Origin: Paraferrimonas sedimenticola
GTDB lineage: Bacteria; Pseudomonadota; Gammaproteobacteria; Enterobacterales; Shewanellaceae
Reading direction: 5' to 3'
DNA length: 64,000 nt
Assembly (NCBI RefSeq): GCF_002282855.1
Contig: NZ_NRIR01000002.1
Span: 186,001 to 250,000, forward strand
Every line of letters begins with the position of its first letter. Position 1 is the stretch's first letter. Position numbers and translations under genes: made by a program. Shown piece after piece: positions 1 through 9,800 of the stretch. The notes under the pieces are model-generated. The model searched no databases. It saw only the letters and a list, made by a program, of their open reading frames with translations, and was not told the origin of the DNA.

Positions 1-2571
1 GACCCCGACAAGCTCGAGCCGGCATTCGATGACAGTCAGACCATGTTGGACTCGGTGTTAAGTTACTCAAATACCGGACAGAGCATTTTGTATTCTCCGA
101 GCGGTCCGTTGAGTTTTGGGCCAGACACTCTGATGTTGAAATTCAACTTCTCGGTGGCTAATCCGATTTTCGGCATTCGCTTTCCATACCAGTATCAGAT
201 TCGAAATCTTAGGACTGGCGTGACGAGTAAACCCTTTGTGATGGAGGGTGTGCCAAGTGTCAACGTTGCTGGACTCGATGAGGGTGAGTATCGGCTGGAA
301 TTCTTGCCGTTGCACGGTCACGCATCCGAAAAGATCCCGTTTACCATAGACTTCACTATCGACCAGCATTGGTGGCGCAGTGCCTGGTTTATCGCATTGG
401 TTATCCTGACTGTGTTCGTGGGCGTGGTGGCGCTGATTGTGGTGCGTCAGCAACAGCTCGATACCGTGCGTCAAATGAACCGCGCCATCATCCAAAACAA
501 AGACCGCTTACTGCTGGCGCTGAAAGGTTCAGGTGCGCAAATGTGGGAGTGGGACGGTGTTTCTAAGCGCATCTATCTGCGCAACGGCATGGTGGGCAAG
601 CAACAAGACGATGGCGGAAGTCTGTTCAGCGCCGAAGACTTGTTGATTCACCCAGACGATATTCAATCGGCGCGACATCATTGGTACGGCCACCTCAAAG
701 GCTTTATCTCCAGTATCGATATGGACATTCGAGTTCAAGCTAACCACATCAGTGCATGGCGTTGGATTCGAGTGCGCGGCAAGGTGGTAGAGCGTAACTT
801 GGTCACCAACCAGGTCATCAAAATGGCCGGTATCTACACGGACATTACCAAACAGCGTGAGCTGCAAAGTGATTACTCGCTATTCGCCCAAGCCTTTGCC
901 AATACCTCTGAGGGCATGCTCATTCTCAATGAGCAAGGCGAAGTTCAGGTGGTCAATAACGCGGTAAGCATGGTGCTTGGCTACAGCCGCGACGATATGG
1001 TCAATCGCAATCTGGCTCAACTGATTGACGAGCGGGCTTCTACCGGTGTGCCTATGCACAAGATTCTCAAAGACCAAGTTAATTGGACCGGCGAGCGCTA
1101 TCTGCAAAGAGCCAAAGGCCAATCGGCGCCAGTACTTATCAATATGACGTATATGAAGGACACCCATACTCAGCAGAATCACTGGGTGGTGGTGTTCTCC
1201 GATATTACCGAGCGCAAACGCCACGAGAGCGAGCTGTGGCGCTTGGCCAACTACGACGCCTTGACGCATCTGCCAAACCGAACGCTATTCTCTCAGCGTT
1301 TGTCGAAAGCCATTCGCGAAGCCAGTGCCAGCGGCGAGAAAATGGCTATGTTGTTCCTCGACTTGGACCGCTTTAAGCAAGTCAACGACACCTATGGGCA
1401 CAACGTGGGTGATGCGCTGTTAGTGGAGGCGGCACGTCGTCTGCACCAGTGCACCAGTGACGACACTCTGATTTGTCGTTTCGGTGGCGACGAGTTTGTT
1501 ATTCTGCTGCGCAAAGTTGAGTCTATGCGACAACTGAATCAATTGTGCAGCCAAATAGTCTCCGCCTTTAACGAGCCGTTTGAGATTGGCGGCCGCGAGT
1601 TTTACAACTCCACCAGTATTGGTATCAGCCAATACCCACAAGATGCCGAGGATGCTGACAGTTTTGTGAAGAACGCCGACTTGGCCATGTATCAAGCCAA
1701 GGAATTGGGCCGGGCTAACTTCCAGTACTACTCTGCAGAACGCAACGAGTTAGCTTTGCAGCAGCTCAAGCTGGAAAACGACTTGCGCAAGGCCATCGAA
1801 TTCAACGAGTTTGAGCTAGTGTACCAGCCTCAGTTTGAGGTTAGCCACGGCCAGCGCCTAGTTGGCGTTGAGGCCTTGTTGCGTTGGAATCAAAGAGAGC
1901 AGGGATACATTGGCCCGAACGTGTTCATACCAATTGCCGAGCAGTGTGGCCTCATCGTTAAAATCGACCGCTGGGTGTTGATGACCGCCTGTAATCAAGC
2001 GGCGCGCTGGCAAGCCAAGGGCTACAGCTCGGTGCGTATGTCGGTCAATGTGTCTGGTATTCACTTTATGCAGCCCGACTATGTGGAGTGGGTTCGCCAC
2101 ACTCTGGAGGTCTCTGGTCTAGCTGCTGATCAGCTCAATCTTGAGATCACCGAAGGCGTTTTGATGGAAGACTTGGTGGTGGCGCAACGCCAGATTGCCA
2201 AGCTAAAGGCCATGGGAGTTCGGGTTTCGATTGATGACTTTGGCACTGGTTATTCGTCGCTGGCCTACTTGCGCGAGCTGCAAGTGACCGCGCTTAAAAT
2301 CGATAAGAGCTTTATTCAGCGCATCGCTGAGCGCGCCGAAGACCAAGCGATTGCCTCGAGTATTATCGATTTGGCTCGCAACTTGAACCTTGAGGTCATC
2401 GCCGAGGGGATTGAGACCAAGGCTCAGCTCGATGAAGTCACAAAGCGTGGTTGTTATCAGATTCAAGGCTATTATTTCTCTAAGCCTGTGGCGGTTGTTG
2501 AGGTTGAAAAGCGTCTCAAGCAATACGCTCAAGCCCATTCGCTTGACCATAAAACTACCGAAGACGCCTAA
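1..2571 (+). CDS. Sensor protein with Y_Y_Y, PAS, GGDEF and EAL domains (5' end outside window)
   Basis: The reading frame is open from base 1, so the true start lies upstream; the ATG at 43 is probably internal. Counting residues from that ATG, a Y_Y_Y-like beta domain (about 30-105) precedes one membrane helix (about 112-135, rich in Val, Ile and Leu). Two PAS regions follow (about 150-275 and 280-390), then a GGDEF domain with intact RFGGDEF (GGDEF at 481-485) and an EAL domain with EALLRW (E610). Membrane proteins with a Y_Y_Y domain usually carry a beta-propeller sensor before it, which would lie off the window. Such proteins make or degrade cyclic di-GMP. Both catalytic signatures look complete, so activity could go either way. 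The ligand is unknown. Confidence 0.9.
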   Translation, partial: DPDKLEPAFDDSQTMLDSVLSYSNTGQSILYSPSGPLSFGPDTLMLKFNFSVANPIFGIRFPYQYQIRNLRTGVTSKPFVMEGVPSVNVAGLDEGEYRLEFLPLHGHASEKIPFTIDFTIDQHWWRSAWFIALVILTVFVGVVALIVVRQQQLDTVRQMNRAIIQNKDRLLLALKGSGAQMWEWDGVSKRIYLRNGMVGKQQDDGGSLFSAEDLLIHPDDIQSARHHWYGHLKGFISSIDMDIRVQANHISAWRWIRVRGKVVERNLVTNQVIKMAGIYTDITKQRELQSDYSLFAQAFANTSEGMLILNEQGEVQVVNNAVSMVLGYSRDDMVNRNLAQLIDERASTGVPMHKILKDQVNWTGERYLQRAKGQSAPVLINMTYMKDTHTQQNHWVVVFSDITERKRHESELWRLANYDALTHLPNRTLFSQRLSKAIREASASGEKMAMLFLDLDRFKQVNDTYGHNVGDALLVEAARRLHQCTSDDTLICRFGGDEFVILLRKVESMRQLNQLCSQIVSAFNEPFEIGGREFYNSTSIGISQYPQDAEDADSFVKNADLAMYQAKELGRANFQYYSAERNELALQQLKLENDLRKAIEFNEFELVYQPQFEVSHGQRLVGVEALLRWNQREQGYIGPNVFIPIAEQCGLIVKIDRWVLMTACNQAARWQAKGYSSVRMSVNVSGIHFMQPDYVEWVRHTLEVSGLAADQLNLEITEGVLMEDLVVAQRQIAKLKAMGVRVSIDDFGTGYSSLAYLRELQVTALKIDKSFIQRIAERAEDQAIASSIIDLARNLNLEVIAEGIETKAQLDEVTKRGCYQIQGYYFSKPVAVVEVEKRLKQYAQAHSLDHKTTEDA

Positions 2572-2574
2572 TAT

Positions 2575-2616
2575 CGCCACGACTCACAGGGCAAAATCTG
2601 CTGGATAGTCGTGGCG
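2575..2616. repeat. 10-bp perfect inverted repeat after the GGDEF-EAL gene
   Basis: The arms cgccacgact (2575-2584) and agtcgtggcg (2607-2616) are perfect complements around a 22-base loop. No T-run follows, so it is not a classical intrinsic terminator. It lies just before the next gene and could be a 3' end stabiliser or a chance hairpin. Confidence 0.45.
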
Positions 2617-2662
2617 TGGTTAGCTAGGCTTGTCTAATACTCTGATTTATCTGGGATTTGGT

Positions 2663-4930
2663 GTGAAATTTGGTTCCGTGACATGGTATCTCATAACCTT
2701 TGCGCTGTTGTTGATGTCACTTTCTTCGATAGCTCTAGCCGAAAACTCGCAACCCGCCGCGCAGGAAGCACCCCGTGAGCGTCTAAAAGTTGGCTTAGCC
2801 CTCAGTGGCGGTGGCGCCAAAGGTGCGGCTCACGTGGGCGTGCTTAAAGTACTCGAAGAACACCGAATTCCCGTGGATTACATTGCGGGCACCTCGATTG
2901 GTTCCTATGTCGGTGGTCTTTATGCCATCGGATACTCAGCGGCAGAAATCGAAGCGCTGATGCTGTCTACGGACTGGAATCAGGGTTTTTCTGATGCTGT
3001 GCCTCGCGAATCCCTACCCTATCGCGACAAAATTCAAAGAGATATCTACAACGTACCGTTAGATCTGGGCATCAGAGACGGGGAGTTTCGCGCGCCCAGT
3101 GGTTATTTGCGCGGTCAAACCATGGCGCAATTGGTGCGCTATTCGGTTGGTGAACTTCCCGTATTTGACAGTTTCGATGATTTGGCAATTCCCTATCGCG
3201 CGATAGCCACCGACTTAGAAACTCGCGAAGAAGTCATATTGGACAAAGGCGATTTGGTGACGGCCATGTTGGCCTCTATGACAGTGCCTGGCGTGCTTAA
3301 TCCCGTGGAACGGGAAGGACGCTTGCTCGTGGACGGTGGTTTGGTCAACAACATGCCAGTGCAGTTGGTTAAGGACATGGGCGCTGACATTGTGATTGCG
3401 GTGGATATCGGTGCGCCCTTACTCAACCATGATGAGCTCAATAGCGCGGTTAAGGTGCTTGAGCAGTTAGCCAACTTCTTGACTCAGGGCGGCCTGCAAA
3501 AGCAAATCGCACTAATGGAGGAGGACGACGTTCTGATAGTGCCCGCGTTACATGGCTTTGGCACAACAGATTTTAGCCGAATGCGCGAATCGATACCTCT
3601 TGGACGCACGGCAGCCGAGGAGCAAATAGAACGGCTAGAATACTTAGCCCTGCCGGTTGAAGAGTATCAGCAAAGACGGGCGCAGAAACAGTTGTACGCG
3701 GAGAATTGGCTGGAAGAATCTGCTAAGCCAGTAGTTCGCATTCGCATTCATAATTCCACCCAAGCCTCTACGACCTTGATTCGAGAAACCCTTGATCTAG
3801 AGCGCGGTCAGCGGATTTCTGCGGACGACTTAAACGATGCGATAAATCGAGTCTATGCGTTAAATCGATTTGAACGGGTGGACGCTGAGTTTATCGATAC
3901 CGAAGTAGGGCGCGAGTTGCACCTAGCGGTCAAACCCAAGCCCTGGGGACCAAACTATCTAGACTTTGGCCTTAGTTGGGAAGATAACTTCGATTTCAAA
4001 AACTCACTGCAGCTCGATGCCTCGTTTACTATGACGGACATTAATCATCAGGGAGCCTATTGGCGAACTCAAGCCAGACTGGGGGAAAATCGAATACTCA
4101 ATACTGAGTTTTATCAGCCCTTTGATCTGACCGACCGCTTTTATGCGCGTGCGCAATATCGCTTTCAAGACCGGCGCTGGCCTCTGGTAAGCACGGACGT
4201 ATTGTCATTAGATTTTGACAAAAGATACAACAACTTTGAGTTAGGTATTGGGACCAATTACAGCCGCTTAGGGATTCTTGAGATCGGCGCTTTGTACGAA
4301 CAGGGTCAAATCATCAGCCGCTCACTGGTCACTCAACGTTGGAACTACGAGATGAAAGGTGGCTACCTGGCTTTTGGCTATGACAGCCTGAATAGCGTCA
4401 GTTTTCCCACACAAGGCAATCAGGTGCGACTTGCAGTCACTGTCGTCGATGAAGTCTTTACCGGCGCCGGCTTTGACGGCAGTCATGTGACAGCGATGAT
4501 CAGTGAATTTGATTGGAAAGGGGCTATTAAGCTTGGCAATAGCTCGGTGGTGGGTAAGGTGTCAGCAGCCTATACCGACAAAAACTCGGATTTCACCAGT
4601 TATGGTTCGGACTTGGGCGGCTTTTTGAACCTTTCGGGCTTCCTACGTGAATCCATCGTCGGACCTAAGAAGGTGTTTGGCGCTCTAATTTACCAATACG
4701 ATTTGGGCCGCAGTGTGCTCAACATGACCCAGTATCCATTGTATCTAGGGGCGTCGCTGGAAGCGGGTAATGTTTGGCAAGTTCAAGACACAGTGAATTT
4801 GGAAGAGCTCATTTACTCGGGCTCGCTGTTTGTTGGCACCGATACCCAACTTGGTCCCGCAGCGCTCGGCTTCGGTGCAGCCCAAACCGGAGACAGGGCT
4901 GTGTACCTGTTTATCGGGCGAGTTTTCTAG
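2663..4930 (+). CDS. Patatin-like phospholipase with POTRA and outer-membrane barrel (PlpD-like, type Vd autotransporter)
   Basis: A signal peptide ending near SSIALA is followed by a patatin lipase domain with all key elements. These are the glycine-rich oxyanion loop SGGGAKG (48-54), the nucleophile motif GTSIG (Ser78) and the catalytic Asp in DGG (Asp224). After about residue 350 comes a POTRA-like segment and then a C-terminal region of alternating aromatic/hydrophobic strands ending in a terminal Phe, as in BamA/TamA-type barrels. This is the architecture of Pseudomonas PlpD, whose patatin part is exported through its own barrel. The GTG at 2663, six bases after GGGA, gives a normal signal peptide; a TTG at 2630 is the longer alternative. 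The substrate is probably membrane phospholipid, by inference from the family. Confidence 0.85.
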   Translation: MKFGSVTWYLITFALLLMSLSSIALAENSQPAAQEAPRERLKVGLALSGGGAKGAAHVGVLKVLEEHRIPVDYIAGTSIGSYVGGLYAIGYSAAEIEALMLSTDWNQGFSDAVPRESLPYRDKIQRDIYNVPLDLGIRDGEFRAPSGYLRGQTMAQLVRYSVGELPVFDSFDDLAIPYRAIATDLETREEVILDKGDLVTAMLASMTVPGVLNPVEREGRLLVDGGLVNNMPVQLVKDMGADIVIAVDIGAPLLNHDELNSAVKVLEQLANFLTQGGLQKQIALMEEDDVLIVPALHGFGTTDFSRMRESIPLGRTAAEEQIERLEYLALPVEEYQQRRAQKQLYAENWLEESAKPVVRIRIHNSTQASTTLIRETLDLERGQRISADDLNDAINRVYALNRFERVDAEFIDTEVGRELHLAVKPKPWGPNYLDFGLSWEDNFDFKNSLQLDASFTMTDINHQGAYWRTQARLGENRILNTEFYQPFDLTDRFYARAQYRFQDRRWPLVSTDVLSLDFDKRYNNFELGIGTNYSRLGILEIGALYEQGQIISRSLVTQRWNYEMKGGYLAFGYDSLNSVSFPTQGNQVRLAVTVVDEVFTGAGFDGSHVTAMISEFDWKGAIKLGNSSVVGKVSAAYTDKNSDFTSYGSDLGGFLNLSGFLRESIVGPKKVFGALIYQYDLGRSVLNMTQYPLYLGASLEAGNVWQVQDTVNLEELIYSGSLFVGTDTQLGPAALGFGAAQTGDRAVYLFIGRVF

Positions 4931-4978
4931 CAATCGGTTGCGATCCGGTATACAAAGTTTCAAGTTTGTGTGATTTGG

Positions 4979-5007
4979 TTCAAGATTTTTCTCTTTTGCG
5001 ATATAAT
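4979..5007 (+). promoter_or_regulatory. Probable sigma-70 promoter of acnB
   Basis: A perfect -10 box TATAAT (5002-5007) lies 17 bases after a weak -35 TTCAAG (4979-4984). It would give acnB a leader of about 95 bases. The poor -35 suggests help from an activator, but no activator site was recognised. Confidence 0.6.
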
Positions 5008-5107
5008 GCGCACCACATTTAAGCCGCCAAAAAATAACAAAACTCGGGGCTTATTGTTGAAGGACGCGCAGTGATCACTGCCGATTACAAAAAAGAGGAA
5101 AGTTGTC

Positions 5108-7705
5108 GTGCTAGAAGCCTATCGTACCCACGTTGCCGAACGTGCTGAGCTTGGGATTGTGCCAAAGCCATTGGACGCTCAACAAGTCGCCGAACTGATT
5201 GAGTTGGTAAAAAATCCTCCTGCTGGTGAGCAAGAATTCATCCTAGACCTGCTAGAAAACCGTATTCCCCCTGGTGTTGACGAAGCCGCTTATGTAAAAG
5301 CCGGTTTCTTAGCGGCGGTTGCCAAAGGCGAAGCCGAATCACCCATAGTTTCAAAAGCCCACGCGGTTGAACTACTAGGCACCATGCAAGGTGGTTACAA
5401 CATCGAACCATTGATTGCCCTGTTAGACGATGCCGAATTGGCACCTCTGGCAGCAAAAGCCCTGTCTCACACTCTGTTGATGTTCGAATCTTTCCACGAC
5501 GTGGTTGAGAAGATGAACGCAGGTAACGACTTTGCTAAGCAGGTTGTGAACTCTTGGGCGGAAGCTGAGTGGTTTACCTCTAAGCCTAAGCTTGATGACA
5601 AAATTAGCCTGACCGTGTTTAAGGTGCTGGGTGAAACCAACACCGATGACTTGTCGCCAGCGCCGGACGCTTGGTCGCGCCCTGACATTCCATTGCACGC
5701 TTTGGCCATGTTGAAAAACGCCCGCGAAGGTATAGTGCCTGATGTTGCTGGTGAAGTTGGCCCAATTAAGCTAATCGAAGAGCTCAAGCAAAAAGGTTTC
5801 CCATTGGCCTACGTAGGTGACGTGGTAGGTACAGGTTCATCGCGTAAGTCAGCCACCAACTCAGTATTGTGGTTCATGGGCGATGACATTCCAAACGTGC
5901 CAAACAAGCGCGGCGGTGGCTTCTGCCTAGGCGGCAAAATTGCGCCAATCTTCTTTAACACCATGGAAGATGCCGGTGCACTGCCAATCGAGTTGCCAGT
6001 CGAGCACATGGCCATGGGCGATGTGATTGATATCTATCCGTATCAAGGCAAGGTGACTCGTCACGACAGCGATGAAGTTATCTCTGAATTTAAACTGAAA
6101 ACCGATGTGCTGCTTGATGAAGTGCGCGCTGGTGGTCGTATTCCGCTAATCATTGGTCGAGGTCTAACCGACCGTGCTCGCGAAGTATTGGGTCTGCCAG
6201 CAAGCGATGTATTCCGTCGCCCACAAGCGGTTGAAGCCTCGAGCAAAGGCTTCACTTTAGCGCAGAAAATGGTTGGCAAGGCGTGCGGCGTAGAAGGCAT
6301 TCGCCCAGGTCAGTATTGCGAACCTAAGATGACCACCGTTGGCTCACAAGACACCACAGGTCCTATGACTCGTGATGAGCTTAAAGACTTGGCCTGCTTG
6401 GGCTTTAGCGCTGACTTGACCATGCAGTCATTCTGTCACACCGCCGCTTATCCAAAGCCTGTGGATGTGAACACTCACCACACTCTGCCCGATTTCATCA
6501 TGAACCGCGGCGGCGTATCACTGCGCCCAGGCGACGGTGTCATCCACTCTTGGCTGAACCGTATGTTGCTGCCTGATACCGTAGGTACAGGTGGTGATAG
6601 TCACACTCGCTTCCCGCTAGGTATCTCCTTCCCAGCCGGTTCTGGTTTGGTGGCTTTTGCAGCGGCCACCGGTGTTATGCCGTTGGATATGCCAGAGTCA
6701 GTGCTGGTTCGTTTCAAAGGCGAAATGCAGCCAGGTATTACCCTACGTGACTTGGTACACGCCATTCCATACGCAGCAATTCAGCGCGGTCTACTGACCG
6801 TTGAGAAGCAGGGTAAGAAGAACATCTTCTCTGGCCGCGTACTAGAAATTGAAGGTCTTGAGCACCTGAAAGTTGAGCAAGCCTTTGAATTATCAGATGC
6901 GTCCGCTGAGCGCAGTGCCGCCGGTTGTACCATCAAGCTGGATAAAGCGCCAATCATCGAGTACTTGAACTCCAACATCGTGATGCTTAAGTGGATGATT
7001 GCCGAAGGTTATGGCGACCGTCGTACCATTGAGCGTCGTATCAAGGGTATGGAAGAGTGGATTGCCAACCCCGAGCTGATGGAAGCGGACAAAGACGCTG
7101 AGTACGCTGAAATCATCGAAATTGATTTGAACGAGATCAAAGAGCCAATCTTGTGTGCGCCAAACGACCCAGATGACGCTCGCTTGCTATCCGAGGTGGA
7201 AGGCCAAGCAATTGATGAAGTGTTCATCGGTTCTTGTATGACCAACATTGGTCACTTCCGTGCCGCTGGTAAGCTATTGGATCAGCAAAAGGGTGCTATT
7301 CCAACTCGCTTGTGGATTGCGCCACCGACTAAGATGGACCGAGACCAGCTGACCGACGAAGGCTACTACGGCATCTTTGGCCGTGTGGGTGCTCGCATTG
7401 AGATCCCAGGTTGCTCGCTGTGTATGGGTAACCAGGCACGGGTAGCTGAGAACTCAACGGTAGTGTCTACCTCGACGCGTAACTTCCCGAACCGTCTGGG
7501 TACTGGTGCTAACGTTTACCTAGCTTCGGCGGAGTTGGCGGCAGTGTCGGCAATTATCGGTCGCTTGCCAAGCACTCAAGAGTATCAAGAGTACGCGGCT
7601 AACATCGACGCGACCGCGGCAGATACCTACCGTTACCTGAACTTTGATCAGTTACCGTCTTACACCAAGAAAGCGGACACTGTGATATTCCAGCAAGCGG
7701 TCTAA
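5108..7705 (+). CDS. acnB: Bifunctional aconitate hydratase 2 / 2-methylisocitrate dehydratase
   Basis: AcnB interconverts citrate and isocitrate in the TCA cycle and also acts on 2-methylisocitrate. The 865-residue protein aligns from memory with E. coli AcnB almost end to end, from [14 protein letters not shown] to VIFQQAV. It has the HEAT-like N-terminal domain, the swivelling domain ([13 protein letters not shown]) and the catalytic domains. The three cysteines that hold the 4Fe-4S cluster are at 710 ([10 protein letters not shown]), 769 and 772 ([10 protein letters not shown]). The GTG start follows an AGAGGA ribosome site. The gene stands alone between its own promoter and a strong terminator. 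Confidence 0.98.
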   Translation: MLEAYRTHVAERAELGIVPKPLDAQQVAELIELVKNPPAGEQEFILDLLENRIPPGVDEAAYVKAGFLAAVAKGEAESPIVSKAHAVELLGTMQGGYNIEPLIALLDDAELAPLAAKALSHTLLMFESFHDVVEKMNAGNDFAKQVVNSWAEAEWFTSKPKLDDKISLTVFKVLGETNTDDLSPAPDAWSRPDIPLHALAMLKNAREGIVPDVAGEVGPIKLIEELKQKGFPLAYVGDVVGTGSSRKSATNSVLWFMGDDIPNVPNKRGGGFCLGGKIAPIFFNTMEDAGALPIELPVEHMAMGDVIDIYPYQGKVTRHDSDEVISEFKLKTDVLLDEVRAGGRIPLIIGRGLTDRAREVLGLPASDVFRRPQAVEASSKGFTLAQKMVGKACGVEGIRPGQYCEPKMTTVGSQDTTGPMTRDELKDLACLGFSADLTMQSFCHTAAYPKPVDVNTHHTLPDFIMNRGGVSLRPGDGVIHSWLNRMLLPDTVGTGGDSHTRFPLGISFPAGSGLVAFAAATGVMPLDMPESVLVRFKGEMQPGITLRDLVHAIPYAAIQRGLLTVEKQGKKNIFSGRVLEIEGLEHLKVEQAFELSDASAERSAAGCTIKLDKAPIIEYLNSNIVMLKWMIAEGYGDRRTIERRIKGMEEWIANPELMEADKDAEYAEIIEIDLNEIKEPILCAPNDPDDARLLSEVEGQAIDEVFIGSCMTNIGHFRAAGKLLDQQKGAIPTRLWIAPPTKMDRDQLTDEGYYGIFGRVGARIEIPGCSLCMGNQARVAENSTVVSTSTRNFPNRLGTGANVYLASAELAAVSAIIGRLPSTQEYQEYAANIDATAADTYRYLNFDQLPSYTKKADTVIFQQAV

Positions 7706-7723
7706 TCGCTTACTGAAAAACAA

Positions 7724-7752
7724 AGCCCGCGTAGAAATACGCGGGCTTTTTC
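7724..7752. terminator. Intrinsic terminator between acnB and rsd
   Basis: A 10-bp stem agcccgcgta/tacgcgggct closes a GAAA loop, with T-tracts on both sides. It can stop acnB from the left and rsd from the right. Confidence 0.9.
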
Positions 7753-7773
7753 GTGTCTAATTGAGATGGAAGG

Positions 7774-8241
7774 TTAGGCGTGCACCTGATGCACGGCCTC
7801 TAAAAGCCTATCTTCTAAGTCGAAACGGGTTTCCATCATTTGCCCAAGCTTGGACAAGTCTTGGTCCAGCTCAACCACTTGGTCGTGGTCGTGAATGCCG
7901 GTGTACTTATCATTAAAGTCGAGTGCGAAGTCGGTGGTCTTGGCGATCTGCGGCATGAGTTTGCGCGCGAGAGCCAAATTCTCTTCGCCGGTTTTTTCAC
8001 AAGCGGATACCACTTGGTCGTAAACCTCAAAGTGACCTTCGGAAACATAGTCCACCACCAATGCACAAAAGCTTTGGATTTCGCCTAAGTCGGGCAGTCG
8101 TCGGTGTTCTTTTTCGTAAGGAGGAAGGTTTGCCAGTTCACAATAACTGGCCAGCAATTGGCTACGGTGACCCAACCACTGATCGATTAGGGAATTACTG
8201 CCACCCCACTTTTCTTTCGCAACAGCCAAACTCTTTAGCAT
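7774..8241 (-). CDS. rsd: Regulator of sigma D (Rsd/AlgQ family)
   Basis: Rsd binds the housekeeping sigma factor and reduces its use of core RNA polymerase, mainly in stationary phase. The 155-residue protein has the family pattern: an N-terminal helix, SNSLIDQWLGHRSQLL, a central VDYVSEGHFEVYDQV, and a C-terminal RFDLEDRLLEAV. Length fits E. coli Rsd. I chose the third Met (8241) because GGAG lies six bases before it; a frame open to 8259 would add six residues. E. coli also has rsd beside hemE, which supports the call. Confidence 0.9.
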   Translation of the reverse strand: MLKSLAVAKEKWGGSNSLIDQWLGHRSQLLASYCELANLPPYEKEHRRLPDLGEIQSFCALVVDYVSEGHFEVYDQVVSACEKTGEENLALARKLMPQIAKTTDFALDFNDKYTGIHDHDQVVELDQDLSKLGQMMETRFDLEDRLLEAVHQVHA

Positions 8242-8370
8242 CGGAATCTCCATTCGCATTTGCTGTTGGATCAGAATAGAAAATAACCACTGTTGGGATC
8301 AACAATTATTTAACAGATCCGAGCATGTATTTGGCAGAGGGATATCGGGCGGGATGTGAAAATTAGGAAA

Positions 8371-8398
8371 TAAAAAACCCTGTCGTAAACGACAGGGT
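8371..8398 (-). terminator. Intrinsic terminator of the small-RNA candidate (or rsd attenuator)
   Basis: The 9-bp perfect stem accctgtcg/cgacagggt has a TAAA loop in plus-strand order. It is followed in minus-strand reading by six T and then ATTT. No T-run follows on the plus strand. Confidence 0.8.
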
Positions 8399-8453
8399 GA
8401 ATAAGAAGTACTGGCCTCGTTGTGACGAGATTCTTCATTGTTTTGCTAGCGCA
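8371..8453 (-). ncRNA. Candidate small RNA ending in a Rho-independent terminator
   Basis: A sigma-70-like promoter (TTGTCA, 17 bases, TATAAA) reading leftward predicts a start near 8452. A strong terminator hairpin with a T-run ends the transcript about 80 bases later. The predicted RNA also has a short internal hairpin (ctcgt/acgag, 8416-8429) and a single-stranded stretch before the terminator, the usual build of an Hfq-dependent regulator. I do not recognise the family. A 41-codon frame starting ATGAAG inside it has no ribosome site. The alternative is a leader of rsd attenuated at this hairpin; rsd begins about 130 bases further on. Confidence 0.5.
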
Positions 8454-8458
8454 ATGTC

Positions 8459-8487
8459 TTTATATCAAAGCTTTTGCAGCCTGACAA
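8459..8487 (-). promoter_or_regulatory. Sigma-70-like promoter of the small-RNA candidate
   Basis: Read on the minus strand: TTGTCA (8487-8482), 17-base spacer, TATAAA (8464-8459). Five of six bases match consensus in each box. Confidence 0.55.
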
Positions 8488-8669
8488 CTCCGACCGGTTT
8501 GCTCTAACAATTTGACCTAGCTCGCCCTTGGAATTCGCATTTTTAAAGCGCTATTGGGACTGGTTCACATTTCCGCCATCGGATCATTTTTTTATCGGGT
8601 GATCTGCTAAACTAGCTCGCCATAACGACAAGATTGAATTAGTTATTCGAACGAATTAGGAAGCTTTAC

Positions 8670-9734
8670 ATGTCAGAACTGAAGAATGATCGCTATTTGC
8701 GCGCGCTGCTAAAGCAGCCGGTTGATAAGACCCCTGTATGGATGATGCGCCAAGCCGGTCGCTACCTACCAGAGTACAAAGCCACTCGCGCCGAAGCCGG
8801 CGATTTCATGTCTTTGTGCAAAAACCACGATTTGGCTTGTGAAGTAACCCTTCAGCCACTGCGTCGTTACGACCTAGACGCGGCGATTCTGTTCTCTGAC
8901 ATTCTGACCATTCCTGATGCCATGGGTTGTGGTTTGTACTTCGAAACTGGCGAAGGCCCACGTTTCGAGCGTCCAACCGACACCATCGAGAAAATCGAGA
9001 AGCTGGCTGTGCCAGATCCAGAAGACGAGCTGGGCTACGTGATGAAAGCGGTAAGCACCATCCGTCGCGAACTGAAAGGCGAAGTACCTCTGATTGGTTT
9101 CTCTGGTTCTCCATGGACGCTGGCGACCTACATGGTTGAAGGCGGCTCTTCTAAGACTTTCGAAAAGATTAAGCGCATGATGTACGCTGAGCCACAAGCT
9201 CTGCACATGTTGCTAGACAAGCTAGCTGACTCTGTAACTTCTTACCTGAACGCTCAGGTGAAGAACGGTGCTCAATCTCTGATGATCTTCGACTCTTGGG
9301 GTGGCGCTCTGTCTCACTCGGCTTACCGCGAATTCTCTTTGCGCTACATGCAGAAGATTGTTGACGGTCTGATTCGCGAAAACGAAGGTCGCAAAGTACC
9401 AGTTACCCTGTTCACCAAAGGCGGCGGTCTGTGGCTAGAAGCCATGGCGGAAACCGGTTGTGACGCACTGGGCCTAGACTGGACCATCGACATCAAAGAC
9501 GCTCGCGCTCGTGTTGGCGATAAAGTGGCACTGCAAGGCAACATGGACCCATCTATGCTGTATGCGCCAATTCCACGCATTGAAGAAGAAGTGCAGCAAA
9601 TCTTGGCCGGTTACGGCGAAGGTACTGGCCACGTATTCAACTTGGGCCATGGTATTCACCAGCACGTGGATCCAGAGCACGCCGGTGCGTTCATTGAAGC
9701 GGTACACAAGTACTCTGCTCAATACCACAAGTAA
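8670..9734 (+). CDS. hemE: Uroporphyrinogen decarboxylase
   Basis: HemE removes four acetate carboxyls from uroporphyrinogen III to give coproporphyrinogen III in haem synthesis, in the cytosol without a cofactor. The 354-residue protein has the signature near the N-terminus ([15 protein letters not shown]) and the second conserved block [17 protein letters not shown]. Near the C-terminus is FNLGHGI. Length matches E. coli HemE. AGGA precedes the ATG by about ten bases. It stands alone and ends at its own terminator. Confidence 0.98.
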   Translation: MSELKNDRYLRALLKQPVDKTPVWMMRQAGRYLPEYKATRAEAGDFMSLCKNHDLACEVTLQPLRRYDLDAAILFSDILTIPDAMGCGLYFETGEGPRFERPTDTIEKIEKLAVPDPEDELGYVMKAVSTIRRELKGEVPLIGFSGSPWTLATYMVEGGSSKTFEKIKRMMYAEPQALHMLLDKLADSVTSYLNAQVKNGAQSLMIFDSWGGALSHSAYREFSLRYMQKIVDGLIRENEGRKVPVTLFTKGGGLWLEAMAETGCDALGLDWTIDIKDARARVGDKVALQGNMDPSMLYAPIPRIEEEVQQILAGYGEGTGHVFNLGHGIHQHVDPEHAGAFIEAVHKYSAQYHK

Positions 9735-9756
9735 GCATTTACTTACTGACACTAAG

Positions 9757-9782
9757 AAGCCGCTCAATCGAGCGGCTTTTTT
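9757..9782 (+). terminator. Intrinsic terminator of hemE
   Basis: The 9-bp stem aagccgctc/gagcggctt with loop AATC is followed by T residues on the plus strand. There is no T-run on the minus strand. Confidence 0.9.
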
Positions 9783-9800
9783 GATGTTTGAGGCTAGCGG

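Larger units (their letters stand above)
8242..8669. other. 428-base non-coding stretch between rsd and hemE
   Basis: On the minus strand it holds a promoter-like pair and a strong terminator about 80 bases apart, listed separately as a small-RNA candidate. On the plus strand no convincing hemE promoter was seen; a TAAACT at 8608 lacks a matching -35. No conserved coding frame was found. Confidence 0.6.

Noticed and set aside
2575-2616. Terminator after the GGDEF-EAL gene
   Set aside because: The 10-bp stem is perfect but has a 22-base loop and no T-run, so it is listed only as an inverted repeat.
8371-8460. Resemblance of the small-RNA candidate to RyhB
   Set aside because: Short stretches such as GACATTGC and CCAGTA-like recall the RyhB core, but the first lies mostly before the predicted start, the terminator differs, and no Fur box is near the promoter.
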